From positions 1,054,001-1,118,000 of the forward strand of contig NZ_CP162006.1 in assembly GCF_040822085.1 (NCBI RefSeq): a stretch of DNA of 64,000 bases. The letters are read 5' to 3'. Positions 34,635 to 43,472 of the stretch are shown here, piece after piece (the first letter of the stretch is position 1; every line of letters starts with the position of its first letter). The notes beneath the pieces are model-generated. The model was given only the letters and a program-made list of their open reading frames with translations, was not told where the DNA came from and did not search any database. A program made the position numbers and the translations under genes. This stretch comes from Rhodoferax sp. WC2427. Lineage in GTDB: Bacteria; Pseudomonadota; Gammaproteobacteria; Burkholderiales; Burkholderiaceae_C.

Positions 34635-35455
34635 GCGACCGAGACGGGGGAGTAGGCCAGGCGCACATAGATCGGTGCAAAGGCTTCCGCCTGGACGATC
34701 TCCACCAGCGTCTCCTTGGCCAGCTCCAGCAGGGCGATGAAGGTCACCACCAGCACCGACATGCCCTTGGCGGCATCGAACAGCTCTTCAAACTCCACAA
34801 ACTTGCGGCCTTGCAGGGTCTTGAGCAGGTAGCTCATGTGCTCGCGCACCGACAGCTCCTCGCGGGTGATGGTGTGGTGCTGGATGAGTTTGGCGCGGCG
34901 CAGAATGTCGCGCCAGGCCTCTTGCAGGTCGGCCACGTGCACCTCGGGCAGCCGCGGCTGCAGCGCCTGCTCGATGAACACCTGGGCCTTGAGAAAGTCG
35001 CGGCCAAACTGGGGCAGGGCGTTGAGCCGGGCTGCTGCCAGCTTGATCTGCTCGTATTCCAGCAGGCGGCGCACCAGGGCGGCGCGCGGGTCTTCGGCCT
35101 CCTCGCCCTCGGCGGCCTTTTTGGGCGGTAGCAGCATGCGCGACTTGATCTCGATCAGCATCGCCGCCATCAGCAGGTAGTCGGCCGCCAGCTCCAGATT
35201 GCGGCTGCGGATCTCGTCCACGTACACCAAGTACTGGCGCGTCAGGGCCGCCATGGGGATGTCGAGGATGTTGAAGTTTTGCCGCCGTATCAGGTACAGC
35301 AGCAGGTCCAGCGGGCCCTCGAAAGCGTCGAGAAACACCTCCAGCGCATCCGGCGGGATGTACAGATCCACCGGCATGGCAAACATCGGCTCGCCATACA
35401 GGCGGGCCCGTGCCACCGGATCCAGAACCTCGGAAAGTGCCAGCGCTTCAACCAC
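34631..35455 (-). CDS. scpA: Segregation and condensation protein A
   Basis: Kleisin subunit that bridges SMC heads with ScpB in chromosome condensation. 274 residues with the N-terminal SMC-neck-binding part AFEGPLDLLLYLIRRQNFNI and ADYLLMAAMLIEIKSRMLLP, and a C-terminal winged helix (FIALLELAKETLVEIVQAEA). The GTG at 35455 is the only long-family start: the repeat upstream supplies an in-frame TAA seven codons before it. An internal ATG would give a shorter protein (MFAMPVDLYIPP). scpB is not adjacent. Confidence 0.93.
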   Translation of the reverse strand: MVEALALSEVLDPVARARLYGEPMFAMPVDLYIPPDALEVFLDAFEGPLDLLLYLIRRQNFNILDIPMAALTRQYLVYVDEIRSRNLELAADYLLMAAMLIEIKSRMLLPPKKAAEGEEAEDPRAALVRRLLEYEQIKLAAARLNALPQFGRDFLKAQVFIEQALQPRLPEVHVADLQEAWRDILRRAKLIQHHTITREELSVREHMSYLLKTLQGRKFVEFEELFDAAKGMSVLVVTFIALLELAKETLVEIVQAEAFAPIYVRLAYSPVSVA

Positions 35456-35460
35456 TGCGG

Positions 35461-35526
35461 TTGCTATAAATTAAATAGCTTGTCGTGCTGATGGAATGGG
35501 CGCTAACTGCCAATTTGGCTACTTAT
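35461..35526 (-). repeat. Dispersed palindromic repeat copy 9, between DUF3460 gene and scpA
   Basis: Terminal hairpin GCTATaaattaAATAGC, then GTGCTGATGGAATGGGCG, an 18-bp core shared exactly with the copy after fdsD. On the minus strand 35488-35462 reads A-R-Q-A-I-stop-F-I-A. The TAA closes the frame just upstream of scpA. Confidence 0.8.
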
Positions 35527-35729
35527 TTGTTGTTGGTCTGGTAGACGTACGGGTTTTGTGCCACGCGGCCTTCGCGGTACTCTTCCTGGGCGCTACGGTC
35601 TACCTTTGGCTCCCACAGCAGGGCACGGCCCGCCAGTTGCTCGGCTTCGAGCGTGGGCCGCTTCTCTTTCAGTTGCTCGATGAACTGGGTGGTTTCGGAT
35701 GTGTAATCGGGACGGCGAAAGATGGACAT
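35523..35729 (-). CDS. DUF3460 family protein
   Basis: 68-residue hydrophilic protein, MSIFRRPDYTSETTQFIEQL at the N-terminus, with the conserved motif ALLWEPKVDR. This matches the short DUF3460 family of betaproteobacteria, of unknown function and often near scpA/panC genes. The ATG at 35729 has a purine-rich upstream sequence. Its stop abuts the repeat copy; it is probably co-transcribed towards scpA unless the repeat terminates. Confidence 0.82.
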   Translation of the reverse strand: MSIFRRPDYTSETTQFIEQLKEKRPTLEAEQLAGRALLWEPKVDRSAQEEYREGRVAQNPYVYQTNNK

Positions 35730-35774
35730 AGACTGGACCTTTGGTTTGGCTTGATTTTACGGGGGCAGCAAGCG

Positions 35775-36272
35775 ATGTTGAAAAGATGGGCAGGTTTAAT
35801 GGGTTTCGTAGGTGTCGTGCTGGCTTTGGCGGCCTGCGACCCGCAGCGCATTGACAAATTGGAAGAGGGCGTGGCCACCGAGGCCGATGTGCGGGCCCAG
35901 TTTGGCGAGCCCGAGAAAATCTGGGACGCCCCTGAAGGGGGCCGCACCTTCGAATACAACCGCCAGCCTGCGGGCCATGTGAACTACATGATCACCATCG
36001 GCGCAGATGGCAAGATGAGCGCCCTGCGCCAGGTGCTGACCCCGCAAAATTTCGCCAAGGTCCAGCCCGGCATGGCGATGGAAGACGTGCGCAAGATGCT
36101 GGGCAAGCCGATGAAAGTCACGCCCTTTCAGCTGAAGAAAGAGGTGGACTACGACTGGCGGTATCTGGAGCCGCCCAACACCTCCAAGGTCTTCACCGTG
36201 GTGTTCGACCCCGATTACCGGGTGCTGCGCACCCTGTCCGTGCCCGACCCCGAGGCCGAACACAACCGCTAG
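35775..36272 (+). CDS. SmpA/OmlA (BamE-like) family lipoprotein
   Basis: 165 residues. A lipoprotein signal peptide ends in LALAAC, with Cys21 for lipid attachment. The mature part shows two BamE-like repeats (VATEADVRAQFGEPEKIWDA and VQPGMAMEDVRKMLGKP). Proteins of this family are outer-membrane lipoproteins, some in the BAM complex. Whether this is BamE itself is unclear. ATG at 35775. Diverges from the DUF3460 gene and ends in a shared CTAG with the LysR gene. Confidence 0.83.
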   Translation: MLKRWAGLMGFVGVVLALAACDPQRIDKLEEGVATEADVRAQFGEPEKIWDAPEGGRTFEYNRQPAGHVNYMITIGADGKMSALRQVLTPQNFAKVQPGMAMEDVRKMLGKPMKVTPFQLKKEVDYDWRYLEPPNTSKVFTVVFDPDYRVLRTLSVPDPEAEHNR

Positions 36273-37183
36273 CCGGGCGTGAAATGGGCCGCCACGTAGT
36301 CCAGAAAGCAGGCGATGCGCGACACCAGCGCGGTGTTGCGGTAGTACACGGCGTGGATGGGCTGGCGCACTTCCACCGTGGCGCCGGGCAGCAACTGCAC
36401 CAGATCGCCGCGCGCGCGGTCGCCCTCGGTCATGAAATCGGCCAAACACACCACACCCGCGCCCGCCAGGGCCAGTTGCCGCAGGCTCTCGCCGCTGGAG
36501 GCGCGCAGCGAGGGTGCAATCACCAGTCGGTCGCCTGTGGGGTTGCCTGATGGGTTGCCTGATGTGGTGCGTAAAGGCCAGGCGTTCAGGCTGTCGGGCT
36601 GGGTAAAGCCCAGCAGGCTGAGTTTTTCCAGGTCTTCCACCGTGCGGGGCCGTCCCGCCGCCTTCAGGTAGGCCGGGCTGGCCAGCACGCGCAGCAGGCA
36701 GCTGCCCAGGGCGCGGGCGTGCAGGCTGGAGTCGACCAGGGGGCCGATGCGGATCGCCACGTCGGTGCGGTGCTCCAGCAGGTCGATGATCTGGTCGCTG
36801 CTGTTGAGCTCCAGCGTGATGTCCGGGTAGGCCGCCCGAAAGCCCGCCACCAGCGGCACCAGTACATGCAACAGGAAGGGCGACGCGGCGTTGACCCGCA
36901 AGCGCCCGGCGGGCCGGTTGCGGCGCAGGGCCATCTGCTCCTCGGCCTGCTCCACCGCGCCCAGGATCTTGCGGGCCTGGGCCAGAAATACGGCGCCTTC
37001 CTCGGTGAGCTCCAGGCGGCGGGTGGTGCGGCGCAGCAGGGTCACGTCCAGCTTTTTCTCCAGGCGGCCCAGCGAGCGGCTGATGGCCGACACGGTTTGG
37101 CCTAGGTGATCGGCGGCTGCGGTGATGGAGCCCGCGTCAATCACGGTGGCAAAGGCCTGCAGTTCGTCCAGTGTGGTTTTCAT
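36269..37183 (-). CDS. LysR-family transcriptional regulator
   Basis: 304 residues: N-terminal winged HTH (LQAFATVIDAGSITAAADHL, then SAISRSLGRLEKKLDVTLLR) and a periplasmic-binding-like effector domain. Its divergent partner is an MFS exporter 98 bp away, the usual layout for a regulator controlling an efflux gene. Unusually, the effector domain contains the short repeat GNPSGNPTG. Inducer unknown. Confidence 0.92.
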   Translation of the reverse strand: MKTTLDELQAFATVIDAGSITAAADHLGQTVSAISRSLGRLEKKLDVTLLRRTTRRLELTEEGAVFLAQARKILGAVEQAEEQMALRRNRPAGRLRVNAASPFLLHVLVPLVAGFRAAYPDITLELNSSDQIIDLLEHRTDVAIRIGPLVDSSLHARALGSCLLRVLASPAYLKAAGRPRTVEDLEKLSLLGFTQPDSLNAWPLRTTSGNPSGNPTGDRLVIAPSLRASSGESLRQLALAGAGVVCLADFMTEGDRARGDLVQLLPGATVEVRQPIHAVYYRNTALVSRIACFLDYVAAHFTPG

Positions 37184-37281
37184 TCTTGAATCATAAGCAA
37201 GTATCTTGTGCCGATATAGCGCTTTTTCTGCAAAGGTAAGTCACCCAGAATCCAGGCTTCTGTGACTATTTGAGGTGCTTT
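37184..37281. promoter_or_regulatory. LysR/MFS divergent control region
   Basis: 98 bp between the divergent genes. CTTGAATCATAAGCAAG (37185-37201) is an interrupted dyad right next to the LysR start, compatible with autoregulation. TCTTGTGCCGATA (37204-37216) is also found in the repeat inside the DUF4149-like gene, perhaps a chance match or a decayed repeat. GAGG before the MFS ATG is its binding site. Confidence 0.4.
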
Positions 37282-38469
37282 ATGCCACTTGCCTTGCTTG
37301 CGCTGACCATCAGCGCCTTTGCCATCGGCACGACCGAGTTCGTGATCGTCGGCCTGATTCCCACTATGGCCGCCGACCTGGGGGTCAGCATTCCTTCCGC
37401 GGGCCTGCTGGTCAGCCTGTACGCGCTGGGCGTGGCCGTCGGCGCGCCGGTACTGACGGCAATGACCGGCAAAGTGCCGCGCAAGATGCTGCTGCTGGGC
37501 CTGATGCTGCTGTTCACCATCGGCAACCTGGTGGCCTGGCAGGCCCCGGGCTACACCGCGCTGGTGGTGGCGCGGGTGCTGACGGGCCTGGCCCACGGCG
37601 TGTTCTTTTCGATCGGCTCCACCATCGCCACCAGCCTGGTGCCCAAGGACAAAGCCGCCAGCGCGATTGCAACCATGTTCTCGGGCCTCACTGTGGCCCT
37701 GGTCACTGGCGTGCCGTTGGGCACCTTCATCGGTCAGCACTTTGGCTGGCGTGCCACATTTTTGGCGGTGGCCGCGCTGGGTGTGGTGGCGATGCTGATC
37801 AGCCTGGTCTTCATACCGTCCACTCTGAAGCACAGCAAGCCCGCCAGCGTGCTGCAGCAGCTGCAGGTGCTTCAACAGCCGCGCCTGCTGCTGGTCTACG
37901 CCATGACGGCGGTGGGCTATGGCGGCTCGTTTATCGCCTTTACCTATCTGGCACCCATCCTGCAGGAGCTGTCGGGCTTTGGCACCACTGCGGTCAGCGC
38001 GGTGCTGATGGTCTACGGCGTATCGGTGGCGTTTGGCAACATCTGGGGTGGCCAACTGGCCGACCGGCGCGGCCCGATCAGCGCCTTGAAAATCCTGTTC
38101 CTGGGCCTGGCCGCCGTGCTGTTCGTGCTGTCGCTCACCGCCTCCAGCCCCTGGTTGGCCGTGGCCACCGTGCTGGTGTGGGGCGCATTTGCCTTTGGCA
38201 ATGTGCCGGGCTTGCAGGTCTATGTGGTGCAGCAAGCCCAGCGGGTTGCGCCGCACGCGGTAGACGTGGCCTCGGGCCTGAACATCGCGGCCTTCAACCT
38301 GGGCATTGCCGGGGGCGCCTGGGGCGGCGGCTGGGTCGTGACCCACCTGGGCCTGGCCCATACCCCCTGGATTGGCGGCCTGGTGGTGCTGGGGGCCGTG
38401 GCCCTGACGGCCTGGAGCGGCAGCCTGGACCGGGCCCGCACTCAGAGCGCAGCCGCTGCGCTGGTCTGA
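37282..38469 (+). CDS. MFS transporter, AraJ/sugar-efflux type
   Basis: 395-residue 12-helix major facilitator. Typical of the DHA1 AraJ/YdhP-like group: ALTISAFAIGTTEFVIVGLI at the N-terminus, GLLVSLYALGVAVGAPVLTA and the motif ADRRGPISALK between helices. It probably exports a small hydrophilic compound or drug. The ATG at 37282 has GAGG 6 bp upstream. Likely controlled by the divergent LysR gene. Its last 28 bp overlap the 3' end of the convergent SulP gene. Confidence 0.9.
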   Translation: MPLALLALTISAFAIGTTEFVIVGLIPTMAADLGVSIPSAGLLVSLYALGVAVGAPVLTAMTGKVPRKMLLLGLMLLFTIGNLVAWQAPGYTALVVARVLTGLAHGVFFSIGSTIATSLVPKDKAASAIATMFSGLTVALVTGVPLGTFIGQHFGWRATFLAVAALGVVAMLISLVFIPSTLKHSKPASVLQQLQVLQQPRLLLVYAMTAVGYGGSFIAFTYLAPILQELSGFGTTAVSAVLMVYGVSVAFGNIWGGQLADRRGPISALKILFLGLAAVLFVLSLTASSPWLAVATVLVWGAFAFGNVPGLQVYVVQQAQRVAPHAVDVASGLNIAAFNLGIAGGAWGGGWVVTHLGLAHTPWIGGLVVLGAVALTAWSGSLDRARTQSAAAALV

Positions 38470-40094
38470 AAGTCTTTGAGCCGGCCCGCAAAGCCCGAGC
38501 GCTCCATCAGCGCCCGGGGCTGGTCGTTCAGGTCGTTGATGTAGAGCTGGCCGCCCCGGTGCACGATGGCTTTGAACAGCTGTTCCAGCGCGTCCAGCCC
38601 GCTGGCATCCAGCGAAATCAGCTGGGACGCGTCCAGCACCACGCGGGTGCCGTGGTGGCGGCTTTCCACGGCCTGCACGATGGGGTCGATCTTGGCCACC
38701 GCCCCGAAGAACAGCGCGCCGTACAGCTTGTAGACCAGCGCGCCATCGCCCTCGGCCACTGCGTCCACATGGAACAGCGTGCTCATGCGGCGGATGAAGA
38801 AAGCGCAGGCCAGCAGCATGCCCACCTCCACCGCCACCGTCAGGTCGAACACCACGGTGAGGAAGAACGTGCCCAGCAACAGCATGCGGTAGTGGTTGCT
38901 GAACTGCCGCAGGCGCACAAACTCATGCCATTCGCCCATGTTCCAGGCCACAAACAGCAAGATGCCCGCCAGCACCGCCAGCGGGATGTACAGCGCCAGC
39001 GGCGCGGCCACCAGCACCACGGCGGCCAGCACCACGGCGTGCACGATGCCGGCGATGGGAGAGGTGGCCCCGGAGCGGATATTGGTCACGGTGCGGGCAA
39101 TCGTGCCGGTGGCGGGCATGCCGCCAAAGAAGGCCACGGTGAAGTTGGCCAGACCTTGCGCCATCAGCTCCTGGTTGGGGTCGTGCTTCGTGTGGTGCGG
39201 GTCGCTGGCGAGCTGGTCGGCCACGCGGGCGCAGAGCAGCGACTCCACCGCGCCCAGCAGGGCGATGGTCAGCGTGGGCGTGACCAGCAGGCGCACCGTG
39301 TCCCAGCTGAAGGCGGGCAGTTCGAACGCGGGCAGGCCGCTGGGGATGCTGCCAAACCGGGTGCCCAGCGTTTCCACCGGCAGGTCCAGGGCCCAGGCCA
39401 GCAGCGACAGCGTGACCAGCGCCACGATGGGGCCCGGCACCCGTGCAAAGGTGCGCACCGAGCGGCCCTCCAGCAGGCGGATCAGCGGCGAGCCCTGCAC
39501 AAACACCTTGGGCCACACAAACAGCCCTAGCACGCACATTGCCCCCAGCGCCAGGGCAAAGAAATTCAGCGTGTGGATGTGCCCGGCAATGGCTTTGATC
39601 TGCGAAAAGAAGTCGCCCGGCATCTTGGCGATCTCCAGCCCCAGCAGGTCTTTCACCTGCGACAACCCGATCAGCACCGCGATGCCGTTGGTAAAGCCAA
39701 TGACGATGCTCACCGGCACGTAGCGCACCAGCGTGCCCAGCTTGAACAGGCCCAGCGCAAACAGCAGCACGCCTGCGCAGGCGGTAGAAATCAGCAGGTT
39801 TGCCACGCCGTAGCGCTCGACAATGCCGTAGACGATGACGATGAAGGCCCCCGCCGGGCCGCCGATCTGTGCCGTGGTGCCGCCCAGCGCCGAAATGATG
39901 CAGCCGGCGATGATGGCCGTCCACAGCCCAGCCTCGGGCTTGAGGCCGCTGGCAATCGCAAACGCCATGGCCAGCGGCAGGGCGACGATGCCCACCGTGA
40001 GCCCGGAGCCCACATCCTTGCCCAACCTCTCCCGGTTGTAGCCCTGCAATGCATCAAGCAGGCGGGGGTGGAAGCGGGCGAGGGGCGAGGTCAT
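38442..40094 (-). CDS. SulP-family inorganic anion transporter
   Basis: 550 residues. An N-terminal hydrophobic core of 10-14 helices (VGIVALPLAMAFAIASGLKP is the conserved SulP entry segment; FFGGMPATGTIARTVTNIRSG the second signature) is followed by a C-terminal STAS domain (VVLDASQLISLDASGLDALE). SulP carriers move sulfate, bicarbonate or dicarboxylates; no carbonic anhydrase lies alongside to point to bicarbonate. It starts 24 bp after metG on the same strand. Confidence 0.93.
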   Translation of the reverse strand: MTSPLARFHPRLLDALQGYNRERLGKDVGSGLTVGIVALPLAMAFAIASGLKPEAGLWTAIIAGCIISALGGTTAQIGGPAGAFIVIVYGIVERYGVANLLISTACAGVLLFALGLFKLGTLVRYVPVSIVIGFTNGIAVLIGLSQVKDLLGLEIAKMPGDFFSQIKAIAGHIHTLNFFALALGAMCVLGLFVWPKVFVQGSPLIRLLEGRSVRTFARVPGPIVALVTLSLLAWALDLPVETLGTRFGSIPSGLPAFELPAFSWDTVRLLVTPTLTIALLGAVESLLCARVADQLASDPHHTKHDPNQELMAQGLANFTVAFFGGMPATGTIARTVTNIRSGATSPIAGIVHAVVLAAVVLVAAPLALYIPLAVLAGILLFVAWNMGEWHEFVRLRQFSNHYRMLLLGTFFLTVVFDLTVAVEVGMLLACAFFIRRMSTLFHVDAVAEGDGALVYKLYGALFFGAVAKIDPIVQAVESRHHGTRVVLDASQLISLDASGLDALEQLFKAIVHRGGQLYINDLNDQPRALMERSGFAGRLKDFQTSAAAAL

Positions 40095-40118
40095 GGCATG
40101 GGCATGGCGTAGAGGTCG

Positions 40119-42197
40119 TTAGCCGATGCGCATACCGGGTTGCGCGCCGGGGAAGGGCTCCAGCACGTAGATGCCCGGCTGGGCCTTTTCGTCGGCGTGG
40201 CTGGCGGCCAGCACCATGCCTTCGCTGAGGCCGAATTTCATCTTGCGCGGGGCGAGGTTGGCCACCATGACGGTGAGTTTGCCTATGAGTTGGTCTGGCT
40301 GGTAGTGTGCTGCGATACCGCTGAACACGTTACGGGTCGAACCCTCGCCCACGTCCAGCGTCAGGCGCAGCAGCTTGGTGGAGCCGTCCACCGCTTCGCA
40401 GTTCAGGATCTTGGCGATGCGCAGGTCGATCTTGGCGAAGTCGTCGATGGCGATGACGGGCGCAATCGCCTCACCGCCGGGCACTACAGTTTCTGTAGCT
40501 GCTTGCGCTGATTCTGCGGGCGCTGGGGGCTCAAACAATGCATCCAATTGCTTGACGTCCACGCGCTGCATCAGGTGCTTGTAGTCGCCAATGGTGTGGC
40601 CCGCGCCCAGCAGGGCGTCGGCGTCGGCAAAGCACAGGGGGGCGACGTTCAAAAACGCTTCCACCTGGGCCGCCAGCGCGGGCAGCACGGGCTTGAGGTA
40701 GATGGTCAGCAGGCGGAAGGCTTCGATGCAGGTGCTGCACACGTCTTGTAGGCGCGCGTCGGCACCTTCTAGCTTGGCCAGTTCCCAGGGCTTGTTGGCA
40801 TCCACGTAGGCATTCACGCGGTCGGTGAGCAACATGGTTTCGCGCAGGGCCTTGGCGTATTCGCGCTGCTCGTACAAACTGGAAATGCTCTCTTTTTGAG
40901 AGCTTATTGCGCTTATCAGATCAGCGCTGGAGGCCGATAAGGCACTTAACTTGCCAGCAAAGCGCTTGGCCAGAAAACCAGCGGCCCGGCTGGCGATGTT
41001 TACGTACTTGCCGATCAGGTCGCTGTTCACCCGGGCCATGAAGTCGTCGGCGTTGAAGTCGATGTCTTCGTTGCGGGCAGACAGCTTGGCGGCGATGTAG
41101 TAGCGCAGCCACTCGGGGTTCATGCCCAGGCCCAGGTATTTGAGCGGGTCCAGGCCGGTGCCGCGGCTCTTGCTCATCTTTTCGCCGTTGTTCACGGTCA
41201 AAAAGCCGTGCACAAAGATCGAATCCGGCGTCTTGCGGCCGCTGAACTTCAGCATCGCGGGCCAAAACAGGGTGTGGAAGGTGACGATGTCCTTGCCGAT
41301 GAAGTGGTACTGCTCCAGCGCAGGGTTGGCCATGTAGGCCTCGAAGTCTTCGCCGCGTTTGTCGAGCAGGTTTTTCAGCGATGCCAGGTAGCCCACGGGC
41401 GCGTCCAGCCACACATAGAAGTATTTGCCGGGCGCGTCAGGGATCTCGATGCCGAAGTAGGGCGCGTCGCGGCTGATGTCCCAGTCGCCCAGGCCTTCAC
41501 TGGTGCTGCCGTCCGGGTTGGTGCGCACGGTGAACCATTCCTTGACCTTGTTGGCCACCTCGGGCTGCAGGCGGCCGTCTTGCGTCCAGCCCTCCAAAAA
41601 CTCCACGCAGCGCGGGTCGGACAGCTGGAAGAACAGGTGCTCCGAGCTCTTCAGTTCGGGCGTGGCACCGGACAGGGTCGAGGTGGGATTGATCAGGTCG
41701 GTAGGCGCGTAGACCGAGCCGCAGACCTCGCAGTTGTCGCCGTACTGGTCCTTGGCATGGCACTTGGGGCACTCGCCCTTGATGAAGCGGTCCGGCAGGA
41801 ACATGTTCTTGGCGGGGTCGAAGAACTGCTCGATCACCTTGCTGGAGATCAGGCCGTTGGCCTTCAGGTCGCGGTAGATCTGTTGCGCCAGCGCGTGGTT
41901 TTCCGGCGCGTCGGTGCTGTGCCAGTTGTCGAAGGCAATGTGGAAGCCGTCCAGATACGGCTTGCGCCCGGCGGCGATGTTGGCCACGAACTGCTGGGGC
42001 GTGACGCCGGCCTTTTCAGCCGCAATCATGATGGGCGCGCCGTGCGTGTCGTCGGCCCCGACAAAGTTCACATGGTTGCCCTGCATGCGTTGGTGCCGCA
42101 CCCAGATGTCGGCCTGGATGTACTCCATGATGTGGCCGATGTGGAAATTGCCATTGGCGTAGGGCAGGGCGGTGGTGACGAAGAGTTGGCGTGGCAT
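40119..42197 (-). CDS. metG: Methionyl-tRNA synthetase
   Basis: 692 residues. Class I catalytic core with the HIGH motif ([20 protein letters not shown]), a zinc knuckle with four cysteines (CPKC...CEVC), the KMSKS loop ([11 protein letters not shown]), an anticodon-binding helical domain and a C-terminal EMAP II-like tRNA-binding domain ([17 protein letters not shown]). Two repeat copies are inserted: residues 564-572 (A-Q-A-A-T-E-T-V-V) in the linker before the C-terminal domain, and around residues 418-437 between the core and the anticodon domain. Both lie in inter-domain positions. Confidence 0.98.
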   Translation of the reverse strand: MPRQLFVTTALPYANGNFHIGHIMEYIQADIWVRHQRMQGNHVNFVGADDTHGAPIMIAAEKAGVTPQQFVANIAAGRKPYLDGFHIAFDNWHSTDAPENHALAQQIYRDLKANGLISSKVIEQFFDPAKNMFLPDRFIKGECPKCHAKDQYGDNCEVCGSVYAPTDLINPTSTLSGATPELKSSEHLFFQLSDPRCVEFLEGWTQDGRLQPEVANKVKEWFTVRTNPDGSTSEGLGDWDISRDAPYFGIEIPDAPGKYFYVWLDAPVGYLASLKNLLDKRGEDFEAYMANPALEQYHFIGKDIVTFHTLFWPAMLKFSGRKTPDSIFVHGFLTVNNGEKMSKSRGTGLDPLKYLGLGMNPEWLRYYIAAKLSARNEDIDFNADDFMARVNSDLIGKYVNIASRAAGFLAKRFAGKLSALSASSADLISAISSQKESISSLYEQREYAKALRETMLLTDRVNAYVDANKPWELAKLEGADARLQDVCSTCIEAFRLLTIYLKPVLPALAAQVEAFLNVAPLCFADADALLGAGHTIGDYKHLMQRVDVKQLDALFEPPAPAESAQAATETVVPGGEAIAPVIAIDDFAKIDLRIAKILNCEAVDGSTKLLRLTLDVGEGSTRNVFSGIAAHYQPDQLIGKLTVMVANLAPRKMKFGLSEGMVLAASHADEKAQPGIYVLEPFPGAQPGMRIG
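40480..40535 (-). repeat. Dispersed palindromic repeat copy 10, in-frame inside metG (linker)
   Basis: CTACAG-ttt-CTGTAG terminal hairpin and TAGCTGCTTGCGCTGATTC core. The minus strand 40508-40482 reads GCG CAA GCA GCT ACA GAA then [18 protein letters not shown]. Confidence 0.86.
40886..40945 (-). repeat. Dispersed palindromic repeat copy 11, second copy inside metG
   Basis: Terminal hairpin GCTCTC-ttttt-GAGAGC (40887-40903), then TTATTGCGCTTATCAGATCAGCGC. The nonapeptide frame would contain a TAA (A-Q-stop-A-L-K-K-R-A). metG reads the element in a different frame, giving [12 protein letters not shown], which avoids the stop. Confidence 0.8.
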
Positions 42198-42229
42198 GGG
42201 GGAGCGGGCTTTCAGAACAGCCTTCGATT

Positions 42230-43465
42230 TTAGTCTGGCAGTTCAGGATCAACCCAGCCAAAAAACCGGCATACCTCCGCCCGTTGCGCTTGCGCATCGG
42301 CGTAGCCCAGGGCCATCAGTTCGCGGGTGAAACTGGCCTCGAACAGCAGGTAGCTGGCCAGGGCCGCACCCTTGGCGGCATCGGTGCGGGGGGCACCGCC
42401 CAGGCCGCCAAGCAGGGTGCGGATGGTGGGCGGCAGGTGTTGTACGTGGCGGGCGGCAATGGTGTCGATGCGCTCCGACGGGGCGATCAGCAGCAGATCG
42501 ACCGGGCGCAGCGGGCTGTTGTGGCGCAACTCGGGCGGTATCAGGGCTAGCGTGGTGTTGATGCGGCGCACCCGCTCCACGTCCACCGCCAGTGCGTCCA
42601 GAAAGATGCTGGACAGTGCGTGGCCCGCGATCTGCGCCAGCGAGGGGTAGCTGTCTGCCGCCAGGGTCGGGGCTTCGCCCTTGGGCTCCACCATGCGCCC
42701 CGCGCCGACCACCAGGACCTTTGTAGCGCCTAAATGGATAGCGGCGGCCACCGGGGCCGATTGCCGCATGGAGCCGTCGCCAAAGTACTCCTGGTGGCCG
42801 TTCAAGGCCAGCGGCATGGCCGGAAACACGAAGGGAATGGCCGACGAGGCCAGCAGATGGTCCAGCGTGAGCGGCTGGCGCAGCCCCTGGCGCTGGGACC
42901 GGGTCCAGGGCAGCAGGGATGCGCTGCCCTGGAAAAAGGTCAAGTGTTCGCCCGAACTGTAGCTGGACGCGGTGACTGCCAGCGCCTGCACATGGCCTTG
43001 CTGGATGAGGCCGGGCAGGCGCTCCAGCGGCACCAGGTGCGCCAACAGCTCGCGCAGCGGGCGGTTGTCCAGCAGCGAGCGGGGTTGCACCTTGCGCCAC
43101 TTGGCCAGCATCCAGCCCATCGACAGCAGGGTGAGCCAGCGTGCGCCGCTGCGCATCACACCGATGGGGTCGGTGCGGTAAACCTGCCCGGCTTCCATGT
43201 TTTGCCACAGGCCCACCATGCGCCGCACCGCGGTGTCGAAGTCGTCCGCCCCGCAGGCCAGGGCGGCGGCGTTCAGCGCGCCCGCCGAGGTGCCGGTGAT
43301 GATGGGAAAGGGGTTGCCCGTACCTCCGGCCCCGCAGGCCAGGCGCAGGTCGGCAATGGCCTCGAGCACGCCCACCTGGTAGGCCGCGCGGGCACCGCCG
43401 CCGGTGAGCAACAGGGCGACAGGGGCTGCGGTAGGGGGTGCGGTAGGGAGTGGTGCGTCTGCCAT
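42230..43465 (-). CDS. Patatin-like phospholipase family protein
   Basis: 411 residues. Patatin fold with the oxyanion motif [14 protein letters not shown], nucleophile Ser in [11 protein letters not shown] and the catalytic Asp in [12 protein letters not shown] (DGS in place of the usual DGG). Hydrolyses acyl lipids. I chose the start at 43465 ([11 protein letters not shown]) because it follows the upstream gene stop and has an AAGG site. Sits 8 bp downstream of the MocR gene, possibly as one unit. Confidence 0.9.
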   Translation of the reverse strand: MADAPLPTAPPTAAPVALLLTGGGARAAYQVGVLEAIADLRLACGAGGTGNPFPIITGTSAGALNAAALACGADDFDTAVRRMVGLWQNMEAGQVYRTDPIGVMRSGARWLTLLSMGWMLAKWRKVQPRSLLDNRPLRELLAHLVPLERLPGLIQQGHVQALAVTASSYSSGEHLTFFQGSASLLPWTRSQRQGLRQPLTLDHLLASSAIPFVFPAMPLALNGHQEYFGDGSMRQSAPVAAAIHLGATKVLVVGAGRMVEPKGEAPTLAADSYPSLAQIAGHALSSIFLDALAVDVERVRRINTTLALIPPELRHNSPLRPVDLLLIAPSERIDTIAARHVQHLPPTIRTLLGGLGGAPRTDAAKGAALASYLLFEASFTRELMALGYADAQAQRAEVCRFFGWVDPELPD

Positions 43466-43472
43466 GGTGGCC

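Noticed and set aside
37204-37216. TCTTGTGCCGATA between LysR and MFS as a repeat copy
   Set aside because: Only 13 bp match the DUF4149 copy; no hairpin or tail is present, so it stays a note rather than a copy.
42715-42745. TTTGTAGCGCCTAAATGGATAGC in the patatin gene as another dispersed repeat
   Set aside because: It encodes [14 protein letters not shown], which fits normal patatin sequence, and it lacks the core palindrome and the nonapeptide.
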